This document shows, piece after piece, positions 1-5,999 of a stretch of 7,876 nt of DNA (within the stretch, counting starts at the first letter, position 1; each line of letters begins with the position of its first letter). Both the position numbers and the translations under genes were made by a program. Under the pieces are notes generated by a model that saw only the letters and a list, made by a program, of their open reading frames with translations, ran no database searches and was not told the origin of the DNA. Source of the DNA: Kiritimatiellales bacterium. GTDB taxonomy: Bacteria > Verrucomicrobiota > Kiritimatiellia > Kiritimatiellales > Pontiellaceae. Where the stretch lies: contig WFRA01000143.1 in assembly GCA_015486775.1 (NCBI GenBank), positions 1 to 7,876 of the forward strand, read 5' to 3'.

Positions 1-1
1 G

Positions 2-937
2 CGCAAACGCGCTTTCCCAAACACCCAAAAGGCCTCCGATGTCATCCAGACATTGGAAGAATACCTGCGTGAAAACGGGGTGGAGATCCTTTTGGGAACC
101 CACGTCAAACGGTTGTTGGTCGAGGAGGGTGCCCTTGTCGGGGTCGAAACCGATCGGGGGCGCTTCCGTTCCGAAAGCGTGGTGCTCGCCACCGGCGGGG
201 CGTCGTACAAGAAAACCGGATCGACCGGCGACGGGCTGGAGTGGCTGCAACAAACCGGCCACACCGTCCACGAAGCCTCGCCGGACATCGTTCCCCTGCG
301 CGTGAAGGAGCCGTGGGTAAAGGCGCTCTCCGGCACCACGCTCGACTCCATGAAGATTACCTTCACCGCCACCAACGGAAAATCTATTTCCAAGGTTGGG
401 AAGATTCTTTTTACGCACTTTGGAATCTCCGGTCCGCTAATCCTCAACAGCGCGCACGAGGTCAAGCAGCTGCTCAAGCATGGGGACGTTGCGGCCACCA
501 TCGATCTCTTCCCGAAACTGGAACCCCGCGAGGTCGACCGCCGCGTGCTGGAGGTTTTCGACGAAAACAAAAATAAGGTTATTCGCAACGCGATGAAACA
601 GCTAGCCCCGGAGGGCATGGCGCGCGCGCTGGTGGCCAACCTCCCGCCCGAACTGCTGGATAAAAAAGTCAACATCGTGAGCCAGGAGGAGCGCAAGAGC
701 CTGGTGAAAAAACTCAAAGGCCTTCCGCTAACCGTCACCGGAACCATGGGCTACGACTGGGCCGTCATCAGCGACGGCGGCGTGGATCTTGCTGAGGTCG
801 ACACGCGCACCATGGCCTCGCGGCTCCATCCCAACCTATTCATCGTCGGCGACCTGCTGCACATCAGCCGCCCCTCCGGCGGCTTTTCCCTGCAACTCTG
901 CTGGACCACCGGCTGGGTCGCCGGGGAAAACGCATAG
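2..937 (+). CDS. HI0933/BaiN-family NAD(P)/FAD-dependent flavoprotein (5' partial)
   Basis: The reading frame is open from base 2 to the TAG at 935-937, giving 311 codons. The family is usually around 400 residues, so roughly the first 90-100, including the N-terminal FAD-binding Rossmann motif, lie outside the window. In the visible fragment, FPNTQKASDV (residues about 5-14) matches the family's 'R.FP.S.KA.DV' signature. LATGGASYKKTGSTGDG (about 62-78) is the diagnostic central motif. The C-terminus GDLLHISRPSGGFSLQ.CWTTGWVAG (from about 283) is the closing flavin-contacting segment; here it is PSGGFSLQ rather than the commoner TGGYNLQ. Members are cytosolic flavoproteins annotated as aminoacetone oxidase-like, or BaiN-like because of a bile-acid reductase paralogue. 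The true substrate cannot be read from sequence. Family assignment is firm; function is not. A TTG at 53 is in frame but is not the start, because conserved sequence continues upstream. Confidence 0.9.
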   Translation, partial: RKRAFPNTQKASDVIQTLEEYLRENGVEILLGTHVKRLLVEEGALVGVETDRGRFRSESVVLATGGASYKKTGSTGDGLEWLQQTGHTVHEASPDIVPLRVKEPWVKALSGTTLDSMKITFTATNGKSISKVGKILFTHFGISGPLILNSAHEVKQLLKHGDVAATIDLFPKLEPREVDRRVLEVFDENKNKVIRNAMKQLAPEGMARALVANLPPELLDKKVNIVSQEERKSLVKKLKGLPLTVTGTMGYDWAVISDGGVDLAEVDTRTMASRLHPNLFIVGDLLHISRPSGGFSLQLCWTTGWVAGENA

Positions 938-965
938 TGCAGCTGAAGCGGCGGCAGAGGGATGA

Positions 966-1058
966 ACCACGAAATACACGAACCACACGAAAACAAATAT
1001 GAATCCGATTTTCCTTCTTTTGTGCATTTGCGTGTTTGGATTCGCGTATATTCGCGGT
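966..1058. repeat. Imperfect palindromic intergenic repeat (ACCACGAA..ACACGAA type)
   Basis: The left arm ACCACGAAATACACGAA (966-982) reappears as the reverse complement at 1041-1058, reading ACCGCGAATATACGCGAA, with 15 of 17 aligned bases identical and one 1-base gap. Weaker similarity continues inwards. Read on the plus strand it encodes a 32-codon frame (962-1060) beginning MNHEIHEPHE. I recall this type of motif as a dispersed intergenic repeat in Verrucomicrobia and Planctomycetes, where it is often mis-called as small 'NHExHE' proteins. The palindrome is seen directly; dispersal is recalled, not tested. Confidence 0.6.
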
Positions 1059-1086
1059 AAGGAACGGTCTGGCCAAAGCGGAACGA

Positions 1087-1118
1087 GCGTCCCGCTTGTT
1101 CATGGGCAAGCGGGACGC
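1087..1118. repeat. Perfect 12-bp inverted repeat, 8-nt loop
   Basis: GCGTCCCGCTTG (1087-1098) is followed by the 8-nt loop TTCATGGG and its exact reverse complement CAAGCGGGACGC (1107-1118). This is a GC-rich, very stable hairpin, but no T-run follows on either strand, so it is not a typical intrinsic terminator. It sits between the flavoprotein and carbonic anhydrase genes, just right of another palindrome. A REP-like dispersed element is the likeliest reading. It could also protect or attenuate the end of the upstream transcript. Confidence 0.6.
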
Positions 1119-1152
1119 ATGCCCTCCGAGGATTGGAAACTTTGGGCTGGCG

Positions 1153-1173
1153 TTTTTTCCAGAGGCTGGAAGA
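1153..1173 (+). promoter_or_regulatory. TTCCA-N5-TGGAA palindrome upstream of can
   Basis: A run of six T precedes TTCCAG-AGG-CTGGAA (1157-1171), a 6-bp perfect inverted repeat centred 35 bp before the carbonic anhydrase ATG. The same TTCCA-N5-TGGAA arrangement occurs upstream of the genes at 4445 and 5056. I see no convincing -10 hexamer at the right distance here, so it may be an operator, a -35-containing element or a repeat. Confidence 0.35.
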
Positions 1174-1198
1174 ATGCCTCCAACCAACGAGGTGTTCG

Positions 1199-1816
1199 AT
1201 GCAGGCATTGAAACGACTGTTTGACAGCAACCGCAAGTGGGCGGAACAGATTGGAAAGGAAGACCCGGGATTTTTCGAGCAACTGTCGAAGCAGCAGAAC
1301 CCGGAATATCTCTGGATCGGCTGTGCCGACAGCCGGGTGCCGGCCAACGAGATTGTCAACCTTCCGCCCGGCGAGGTGTTTGTCCACCGCAACATTGCCA
1401 ACGTGGTGGTGCATACGGATCTCAACTGCCTATCCGTGATCCAGTATGCCGTGGAGGAGCTGAAGGTGAAGCACATCATTGTCTGCGGCCACTATGGCTG
1501 CGGCGGGGTGAAGGCGGCGCTCGACGACCGCGACCACGGGCTGATTGACAACTGGCTGCGGCACATCCGCGATGTCTACCGCCTGCATGCCGCCCAGCTC
1601 GATGCCATCGTCGATTCGGAAGCGCGCCGGGATCGGCTCTGCGAGCTGAACGTGATCGAGCAGGTGGCCAACGTCTGCGACACCACCATGGTGCGCAACG
1701 CCTGGAAGCGGGGGCAGGAGCTGACTGTCCATGGCTGGATCTACCGCCTCGAAGACGGGCTGCTCCGCGACCCGAATGTCTGCACCACGCAGGCGCGGCG
1801 CCTGCCGGTGCAATAG
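1199..1816 (+). CDS. can: Beta-class carbonic anhydrase
   Basis: Encodes 205 residues; E. coli Can is about 220. The enzyme interconverts CO2 and bicarbonate in the cytosol, supplying bicarbonate for carboxylations. All four expected zinc-site residues are present at the same numbers as in E. coli Can: Cys42 and Asp44 in CADSR (42-46), with Arg46 the usual Asp partner, and His98 and Cys101 in CGHYGCGG (96-103). Trp39, Arg64 and Tyr182 (in HGWIY) correspond to residues that form the non-catalytic bicarbonate pocket in the allosteric type II enzymes of Haemophilus and E. coli; that parallel is inferred by alignment in the head. The start is ATG 1199, preceded by GAGG with a 6-nt gap. A longer in-frame TTG at 1133 would add 22 residues not expected in the family. 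The gene lies alone between repeats and a convergent unit, with no strong plus-strand terminator of its own beyond the bidirectional hairpin at 1886-1910. Confidence 0.95.
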   Translation: MQALKRLFDSNRKWAEQIGKEDPGFFEQLSKQQNPEYLWIGCADSRVPANEIVNLPPGEVFVHRNIANVVVHTDLNCLSVIQYAVEELKVKHIIVCGHYGCGGVKAALDDRDHGLIDNWLRHIRDVYRLHAAQLDAIVDSEARRDRLCELNVIEQVANVCDTTMVRNAWKRGQELTVHGWIYRLEDGLLRDPNVCTTQARRLPVQ

Positions 1817-1881
1817 CGGGGTTTTTGCCTATTCCGGCACGCCGCTGTGGAACCGGAAGAGAGGATCGGGCGACTCAATAG

Positions 1882-1910
1882 AAAAAAAGCCCGCGCAATG
1901 CGCGGGCTTT
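1882..1910 (-). terminator. Intrinsic terminator of the RRM-protein/typA unit
   Basis: AAAGCCCGCGC (1886-1896), a 3-nt loop AAT, then GCGCGGGCTTT (1900-1910) gives an 11-bp perfect stem. Read on the minus strand it is followed by seven T (complement of 1882-1888), placing a classic terminator 14 bp after the RRM gene's stop codon. On the plus strand it ends in TTTCGTTT, so it could also stop transcripts from can. Confidence 0.9.
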
Positions 1911-1923
1911 CGTTTGGATGGGT

Positions 1924-2319
1924 TTAGTAGCGGTCTCCGCCGCCACCGTATCCGCCGCGGCCTCCACCGCCGCCTCCACCCCCATAGCCGCCGCGGCCTC
2001 CGCCGCCACCGCCACCGCCACCGTATCCGCCTCGGCCACCGCCACCGCCGTCGCGGCGGGGGGCGCGCTCTTCGCGCGGACGTGCAATGTTGACGCGCAG
2101 GTTGCGGCCATCGAGTTCCTGGTCGTTGAACATATCGACCGCTTTGTTTGCCTCTTCCGGGGTGCCCATTTCAACAAAGGCAAACCCGCGCGAGCGGCTC
2201 GTGAATTTATCGAGCATCAGCTCGCATTTGACGACGGTGCCTGCCTGTGCAAACAGCTCTTCGAGGTCGCCTTCGGTGGAACTATAGGAAAGGTTTCCTA
2301 CATACAGTCTTTTTTCCAT
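1924..2319 (-). CDS. Cold-inducible-type RRM RNA-binding protein with RGGY/Gly tail
   Basis: Encodes 131 residues. A single RNA-recognition motif fills residues 3-80: RNP2 is LYVGNL (5-10) and RNP1 is RGFAFVEM (44-51), with the aromatic residues that stack on RNA. After a short basic linker (RPREERAPRRD, 80-90) comes a 41-residue tail of almost pure glycine with three RGGY units at residues 96, 109 and 121, ending DRY. This layout matches the cyanobacterial/bacterial Rbp family, single-stranded-RNA binders often induced by cold and resembling eukaryotic glycine-rich RNA-binding proteins. The start ATG (2319-2317) is chosen because family members begin a few residues before RNP2. The frame stays open back to 2430, but that part encodes unconserved sequence. 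AGGA sits only 2-3 nt before the ATG, an unusually tight ribosome site. It lies 182 bp after typA on the same strand and ends at a strong terminator. Confidence 0.92.
   Translation of the reverse strand: MEKRLYVGNLSYSSTEGDLEELFAQAGTVVKCELMLDKFTSRSRGFAFVEMGTPEEANKAVDMFNDQELDGRNLRVNIARPREERAPRRDGGGGGRGGYGGGGGGGGGRGGYGGGGGGGGRGGYGGGGDRY
1939..2034 (-). repeat. Coding tandem repeat: RGGY-poly-Gly units
   Basis: Three RGGYGGGG units (codons 96-103, 109-116, 121-128) recur with periods of 13 and 12 codons, inside runs of 4-9 glycines. The DNA is therefore a CCN/CCG-rich near-tandem repeat. The unequal period is what slippage or unequal recombination would produce. RGG/RGGY tracts are known for weak RNA binding and self-association. 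Confidence 0.8.
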
Positions 2320-2437
2320 TTTCCTGTCTCTCTGCCACCCAGCATCGCCACGCCTGTCCCGACTCGTTCGGCTTTCCGGAAATCCCATGATTCCCGCGAC
2401 AACCCGTGGCCACGTTCTGGATGAACTCAACGGGGAG

Positions 2438-2463
2438 AATATAACCTGTTTTTAGATAAGCAA
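2438..2463 (-). promoter_or_regulatory. Possible promoter of the RRM-protein gene
   Basis: Reading the minus strand, TTGCTT (2463-2458) and TATATT (2443-2438) are separated by 14 nt, short for a sigma-70-type promoter. ATGTTG, overlapping upstream, would give 17 nt. If used, the transcript begins near 2431 and has a leader of about 110 nt before the ATG at 2319. A TTTCCGGAAA palindrome (2373-2382) lies in that leader. The evidence is motif resemblance only. Confidence 0.3.
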
Positions 2464-2501
2464 CATAAATCAGGCTCTTTAGGAATCCCGCCCCGCCGGG
2501 G

Positions 2502-4313
2502 TCAGCCGTCCGATTTTTTGCGTCCGGCGCGTTTGCGGTCGATCTCGGAAAGCATCTTCTTGCGCAGGCGGATGTTGTTCGGTGTGATCTCGACAAGCTC
2601 GTCGTCGGCGATATATTCGAGCGCCTCTTCTAGGCTCTTCACCTGCGCCGGGGCGATTTTCATGGCGCGGTCGGTGCCGGAGGCACGCATGTTGGTGAGC
2701 TGCTTGGCCTTCTGGATGTTCACCACCAGATCCTTGTCGATGCAGTGCTCGCCGAGAATCATCCCTTCGTAGCAATCCTCGCCGGGATCGACAAAGAAGG
2801 TGCCGCGCTGCTGGAGCGCATCGATGGCGAAAGCGACCGCAGGTCCCCTTCCCTGGGAGATCAGCACACCGTTGTTGCGCTGCTGGATCTCGCCCTTGTA
2901 GGGGGCGTAGTGCAGGAAGCGGTGGGTCACGATGGCCTCCCCGGCGGTGGCCGTGAGCATCTTGGAGCGCAGGCCGATCAGACCCCGGGTCGGAATCTCG
3001 AAGCGAATCATCTTGCGGATGCCGTGCTGCTCCATGTCGACCATCTCGCCCTTGCGGGTGCCAGCCAGCTCGATGGCCTTGCCGGCATGTTCGTCGGGTA
3101 CGTCCACATACAGGATTTCGATGGGTTCCTCCTTCTTCCCATGCTTTTCCTTAAGGATTACCTGCGGCTGAGCCACAGACATTTCGAACCCTTCGCGGCG
3201 CATGGTTTCGATCAGGATGGAGAGGTGCAGCACGCCGCGGCCGCTCACGCGGAACGAGTCGCCGGAGCTGTCATCCACGTGCAGCGCCACGTCGCGCTCG
3301 GTCTCCTTGAGCAGGCGTTCGCGCAAATGGCGGCTGGTCACAAATTTTCCGTCTTGCCCGAAGAAGGGGGAGTCGTTGACGGTGAAGACCATCGAGAGTG
3401 TCGGCTGGTCGATGCTGATGGCGGGGAGCGCCTCGGGGTGCTCCAGGTCGGTAATACTGTCGCCGATGTCGATGTCTGGAATGCCGACAATGGCGCAGAG
3501 GTCGCCGCAGGGCACCTCGTCCACCTCCACGCGACCCATCCCCTCGAAGGTGAAGAGCTGCTTGATCTGGGTCGGTTTCTGGGTGCCGTCGCGCAACACG
3601 CGCATGAGCGGGGTGGAGGTGTCGAGCGTTCCGCGGTAGACGCGGCCCACGCCGATGCGGCCCACATAGTCGTTGTAGTCGAGCGAGGTCACCTGCATCT
3701 GCACGGGCCCTTCGCGCACCTCCGGCGCGGGGATATGCTCCAAGACGGCATCCATCAGCGGCATGATCGAATCGCGCGGGCCGTCGAGCACGGTGTCCGC
3801 CCAGCCATCCTTTCCGCTGCAGTAGAGCATCGGGAAGTCGAGCTGGTCGTCGTTGGCATCGAGCTCGACAAACAGGTCGAACACCTTGTCGTGGATGGTG
3901 TCCGGCCGCGCGTCGGACTTGTCGATCTTGTTGATGAGCACCAGCGGCTTGAGGTTGAGCTCCAGCGCCTTGTCGAGTACGAAGCGCGTCTGCGGCATTG
4001 GCCCCTCAGCGGCATCGACCAGCAGCAGCACGCCGTCGGCCAGATTCAGCACGCGCTCCACCTGCCCGCCAAAGTCGCTATGGCCGGGGGTGTCGATCAC
4101 GTTGATCTTCACGCCCTTGTAGTTGACGCTGATGTTTTTTGAAAGGATCGTAATGCCGCGCTCGCGCTCAAGGTCGTTGCTGTCGAGCATGCACTCTTGC
4201 ATGCCCTCGTTGTCGCGGAAGAGGTGCGCCTGCTTGATGATTTCGTCGACGAGCGTGGTCTTGCCGTGGTCGACGTGCGCAATGATTGCGATATTCCTGA
4301 TTTCTTGGGGCAT
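2502..4313 (-). CDS. typA: Translational GTPase TypA/BipA
   Basis: Encodes 603 residues, close to the ~607 of E. coli BipA. The GTPase binds the ribosome and assists 50S assembly and translation under stress, notably at low temperature; these roles are known for the family. All G motifs are visible: P-loop AHVDHGKTT (12-20), switch I RERGITI (50-56) with Thr55, G3 DTPGH (74-78), G4 NKID (128-131), and a G5-position YCSGKDGWA (164-172). The later EF-G-like domains III and V and the TypA-specific C-terminal domain follow, with typical stretches such as [20 protein letters not shown] [12 protein letters not shown] and GRGPAVAFA. The start is ATG 4313-4311, preceded on its strand by GGAG with an 8-nt gap, the best ribosome site in the window. 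The frame is open to 4442, but that 43-codon extension is unconserved. Followed by the RRM gene on the same strand with no convincing terminator between them. Confidence 0.97.
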   Translation of the reverse strand: MPQEIRNIAIIAHVDHGKTTLVDEIIKQAHLFRDNEGMQECMLDSNDLERERGITILSKNISVNYKGVKINVIDTPGHSDFGGQVERVLNLADGVLLLVDAAEGPMPQTRFVLDKALELNLKPLVLINKIDKSDARPDTIHDKVFDLFVELDANDDQLDFPMLYCSGKDGWADTVLDGPRDSIMPLMDAVLEHIPAPEVREGPVQMQVTSLDYNDYVGRIGVGRVYRGTLDTSTPLMRVLRDGTQKPTQIKQLFTFEGMGRVEVDEVPCGDLCAIVGIPDIDIGDSITDLEHPEALPAISIDQPTLSMVFTVNDSPFFGQDGKFVTSRHLRERLLKETERDVALHVDDSSGDSFRVSGRGVLHLSILIETMRREGFEMSVAQPQVILKEKHGKKEEPIEILYVDVPDEHAGKAIELAGTRKGEMVDMEQHGIRKMIRFEIPTRGLIGLRSKMLTATAGEAIVTHRFLHYAPYKGEIQQRNNGVLISQGRGPAVAFAIDALQQRGTFFVDPGEDCYEGMILGEHCIDKDLVVNIQKAKQLTNMRASGTDRAMKIAPAQVKSLEEALEYIADDELVEITPNNIRLRKKMLSEIDRKRAGRKKSDG

Positions 4314-4346
4314 GGGGTTTTCTCCAAAAGCAAAATGAGCGGCGAA

Positions 4347-4372
4347 CATATAGCTTTCCCGCCGGAAAGCAA
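4347..4372 (-). promoter_or_regulatory. Possible typA promoter with internal inverted repeat
   Basis: On the minus strand TTGCTT (4372-4367) is followed 14 nt later by TATATG (4352-4347). The space between holds an exact 7-bp inverted repeat, GCTTTCC (4353-4359) and GGAAAGC (4364-4370), separated by CGCC. This would be a natural operator position. The TTGCTT-N14-TATAT layout is the same as upstream of the RRM gene. The leader to the ATG would be about 27 nt. Motif resemblance only. Confidence 0.3.
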
Positions 4373-4408
4373 CCCTTCCTGCCCGCAAACTCCATACCCC
4401 GAACGGAC

Positions 4409-4436
4409 TTTCCAACCGCTGGAAATCCGCTACACT
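4409..4436 (+). promoter_or_regulatory. Promoter/operator for the gene at 4445, suggesting a leaderless mRNA
   Basis: TTTCCA (4409-4414) and TACACT (4431-4436) are 16 nt apart and resemble -35 and -10 hexamers. The -35 doubles as the left half of the palindrome TTTCCA-ACCGC-TGGAAA (4409-4425). Transcription would start about 4443-4445, on or beside the ATG at 4445. There is no purine-rich ribosome site before that ATG, which fits a leaderless message. Confidence 0.45.
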
Positions 4437-4444
4437 CCGCACCG

Positions 4445-4978
4445 ATGAAAAAATGGTGGATCATCCTGTTTTCGGCAATTGTCGTGCTGGTTTCGCTGGC
4501 ATGGATATTCCGTCCGGCTTCCGAGCCTGCCGCAACCTCGCCGGAGGGGGAGCAACCTGTCGTGGAGGGGAAGCGGGCCGATTTCTACCGCATCTATCTG
4601 AATACCCCGGCCAACCCGCTTGCCGTCGGCCTGTTGCCGGATAACGGTGCCCCGATCCAGGACAAGCCCTCCCTTCTCGAAACCCTAGGGGGAAAGTTCA
4701 ATCCGGAGTTTCTCGAGAAATACGAAGGCTCCTATACGCTCGGCGAGCTTCGGGACGGTAGCGGCAGTTCGGGGTTCAACCTGAACAGCTCATGGTTTAT
4801 CTGGAATAAAAACATTCCGCAGGCCGGTGCGAAAATACGCAAAAATCTGGCGACCGGGAAATACGAACTGATTGGCGCCCGGGTCGCTCTTCCCAAGGGA
4901 GGCCTCGGCGTCAGCTACGAGGATGACAAAGAGACAGGAGATTCGCGCGCCTATCTCGATGTGAAGCGGGATTTCTAG
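4445..4978 (+). CDS. Hypothetical membrane-anchored (N-in/C-out) protein
   Basis: I do not recognise this 177-residue protein. It opens MKKWW, then a single hydrophobic helix (about 4-22) preceded by two lysines, the pattern of an N-terminal anchor or uncleaved signal. There is no lipobox cysteine; the protein has no cysteine at all. Residues 24-42 are a Pro/Ala/Glu-rich linker. Residues about 43-177 look like a compact, beta-rich periplasmic domain with many Gly, Tyr and Lys. Phrases such as DFYRIYLNTPANPLAVGLLP and SSWFIWNKNIP are distinctive but match no domain I can name. The start is the only ATG before the helix and lies 9 nt after a TACACT -10-like box, with no Shine-Dalgarno. It is transcribed away from typA and is followed 77 bp later by ruvA. 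Function unknown; the coding call is supported by full-length frame, anchor and promoter. Confidence 0.75.
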   Translation: MKKWWIILFSAIVVLVSLAWIFRPASEPAATSPEGEQPVVEGKRADFYRIYLNTPANPLAVGLLPDNGAPIQDKPSLLETLGGKFNPEFLEKYEGSYTLGELRDGSGSSGFNLNSSWFIWNKNIPQAGAKIRKNLATGKYELIGARVALPKGGLGVSYEDDKETGDSRAYLDVKRDF

Positions 4979-4993
4979 CCTCCGGTTTCCGGT

Positions 4994-5024
4994 TTTTTCC
5001 AAAGTTTGGAAAAAGGGCTGTATT
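4994..5024 (+). promoter_or_regulatory. 21-bp near-perfect palindrome and possible ruvA promoter
   Basis: Arms TTTTTCCAAA (4994-5003) and TTTGGAAAAA (5005-5014) flank a single G, so the 21-bp site is an exact odd palindrome. With its T-run it is too tight to be a good hairpin and reads better as a protein-binding site. Taking TTTCCA (4996-5001) as -35, TGTATT (5019-5024) lies 17 nt downstream as a -10. Transcription would then start near 5031, giving ruvA a leader of about 25 nt. This is the strongest of the three TTCCA-N5-TGGAA sites. Confidence 0.45.
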
Positions 5025-5055
5025 CCCGCCGCCGCTTGCGGCAAAGTCCCGAACC

Positions 5056-5649
5056 ATGATTACATTCCTCGAAGGCAAACTCGACCACAAGCAACCCGCC
5101 CGCATCGTCATGGACATTGGAGGGGTCGGCTACGAAGTGTTTATTCCGCTCTGTAGCTACGATCGCCTCCCGCCGGAGGGCGACACCTGCCGCATCCTGA
5201 CCTACCACCACATCACCGACTCCTCCCAGAAGCTCTTCGGCTTCTTCGCCGAAGAGGAGCGCGAAATGTTTACCCGCCTGCTCACCATCAGCGGCATCGG
5301 CCCCAAGCTGGCGATCTCCGCGCTGAGCGGCCTGCCGGTGCGCGAGCTCAAGACCGCGCTCATCAACGGCGACGTCAAACGCATCTCGTCGATTTCTGGG
5401 ATTGGAAAAAAGACCGCCGAGCGCATCATTGTCGAACTGCGCGATAAATTCAGCAAAGGCGAGCAGCTCGATGCGCTCGCCGGTGGCGAAGGGGAGCTGG
5501 GCGACACCCGCCTACGCGACGCCGCCCTCGCCCTCGGCGCCCTCGGCTACAAGCTCGACGACGCCCAGAAGATGATCAAGGCCGTCGCCCCCAAGCTCGC
5601 CCCCGAATCCTCCGTCGAAGACCTCATCCGTTTGGCGCTTACGAAATAA
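5056..5649 (+). CDS. ruvA: Holliday-junction-binding protein RuvA
   Basis: Encodes 197 residues; the family is about 190-205. RuvA tetramers hold the Holliday junction in square-planar form and recruit RuvB rings that drive branch migration during recombinational repair. Domain I is the OB-fold that opens MITFLEGKL and contains the conserved VMDIGGVGYEVFIP. Domain II carries the two helix-hairpin-helix motifs: LLTISGIGPKLAISAL (about residues 75-90) and ISSISGIGKKTAERIIVEL (about 112-130). A Gly/Glu-rich flexible linker (about 136-149) leads to domain III, LRDAALALGALGYK, the RuvB-binding helices. The start ATG 5056 is set by the conserved first residues; no clear Shine-Dalgarno precedes it. 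No ruvC is next to it. ruvB, normally adjacent, lies 874 bp downstream beyond three small genes. Confidence 0.97.
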   Translation: MITFLEGKLDHKQPARIVMDIGGVGYEVFIPLCSYDRLPPEGDTCRILTYHHITDSSQKLFGFFAEEEREMFTRLLTISGIGPKLAISALSGLPVRELKTALINGDVKRISSISGIGKKTAERIIVELRDKFSKGEQLDALAGGEGELGDTRLRDAALALGALGYKLDDAQKMIKAVAPKLAPESSVEDLIRLALTK

Positions 5650-5660
5650 TCCATGAAAAT

Positions 5661-5677
5661 TCGGAGTTGGACTCCGA
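5661..5677 (+). terminator. Small hairpin after ruvA, possible weak terminator
   Basis: TCGGAGT (5661-5667), loop TGG, ACTCCGA (5671-5677) is an exact 7-bp stem starting 12 bp after the ruvA stop codon. AAAAT precedes it and GATTTCTT follows, so the T-tract is broken and short. It may partly stop ruvA transcripts, which would isolate ruvA from the genes beyond, or it may simply mark the edge of the inserted segment. Confidence 0.4.
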
Positions 5678-5742
5678 GATTTCTTGGATTATATCCCCTG
5701 TATGAATAAAAAAGAACAAGCAAGCTGTTGACGGTGAATAAA

Positions 5743-5961
5743 ATGAGAGACCATTACGATTTCGAAAACATGAAAGGGGAAAAGAACCCCTACATCAAAG
5801 AGCTGAAACAACCCGTAACCATGCGCCTGGACAAGTCAACGATCTCCTATTTCAAATCGCTGGCCGAAGAGCTCGGCATGCCCTACCAAAGTTTGATTAA
5901 CCTGTACTTGCGCGACTGTGCCGTACACCACAAGAAACTCTCGCTCAAATGGGCATCATAA
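5743..5961 (+). CDS. Ribbon-helix-helix (CopG/BrnA-type) antitoxin-like protein
   Basis: Encodes 72 residues from ATG 5743, preceded by GGTGA with a 5-nt gap; TTG (5728) and GTG (5734) in frame are alternatives. The body is a ribbon-helix-helix fold: the strand PVTMRLDKST (about 24-33), helix SYFKSLAEELG (about 35-45), turn MPYQS and helix LINLYLRDCA (about 51-60). The tail HHKKLSLKW and the leader MRDHYDFENMKG..NPY are hallmarks of the BrnA/CopG-like group, whose members are DNA-binding antitoxins that repress their own operon. The usual partner, a BrnT-type ribonuclease gene, is normally just upstream. Here the only upstream gene is ruvA and the 93-bp gap cannot hold one. So this is an orphan antitoxin, a plain regulator, or a partner of the downstream DUF4160 gene. 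Base composition is clearly AT-richer than ruvA. Confidence 0.82.
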   Translation: MRDHYDFENMKGEKNPYIKELKQPVTMRLDKSTISYFKSLAEELGMPYQSLINLYLRDCAVHHKKLSLKWAS

Positions 5962-5999
5962 TGGGTCGCACCTCGGTAATTATCTTGAATATACCCCGA

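Noticed and set aside
962..1060. A 32-codon plus-strand frame MNHEIHEPHE.. with ATG and TAA
   Set aside because: It lies wholly in the palindromic repeat and its sequence is simply the repeat translated; no ribosome site and no domain.
2320..2430. 37-codon N-terminal extension of the RRM protein
   Set aside because: Family members begin a few residues before RNP2; the extension has no conserved sequence.
2461..2501. GC-rich CCCCGCCGGGG just after typA as an intrinsic terminator
   Set aside because: The stem is very short and no T-run follows on the minus strand; I do not count it as a terminator.
2745..4142. A 465-codon plus-strand frame opposite typA
   Set aside because: It is the antisense frame of a GC-rich gene, rich in His, Val and Gly with no domain, while the minus strand encodes complete TypA.
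4314..4442. 43-codon N-terminal extension of TypA
   Set aside because: A strong GGAG site precedes the internal ATG at 4313, the family starts there, and the extension crosses the putative promoter.
4994..5014. The ruvA palindrome as a classical SOS (LexA) box
   Set aside because: It matches neither the E. coli CTGT-N8-ACAG nor the Gram-positive GAAC-N4-GTTC pattern, and the same motif precedes genes with no repair role such as can.
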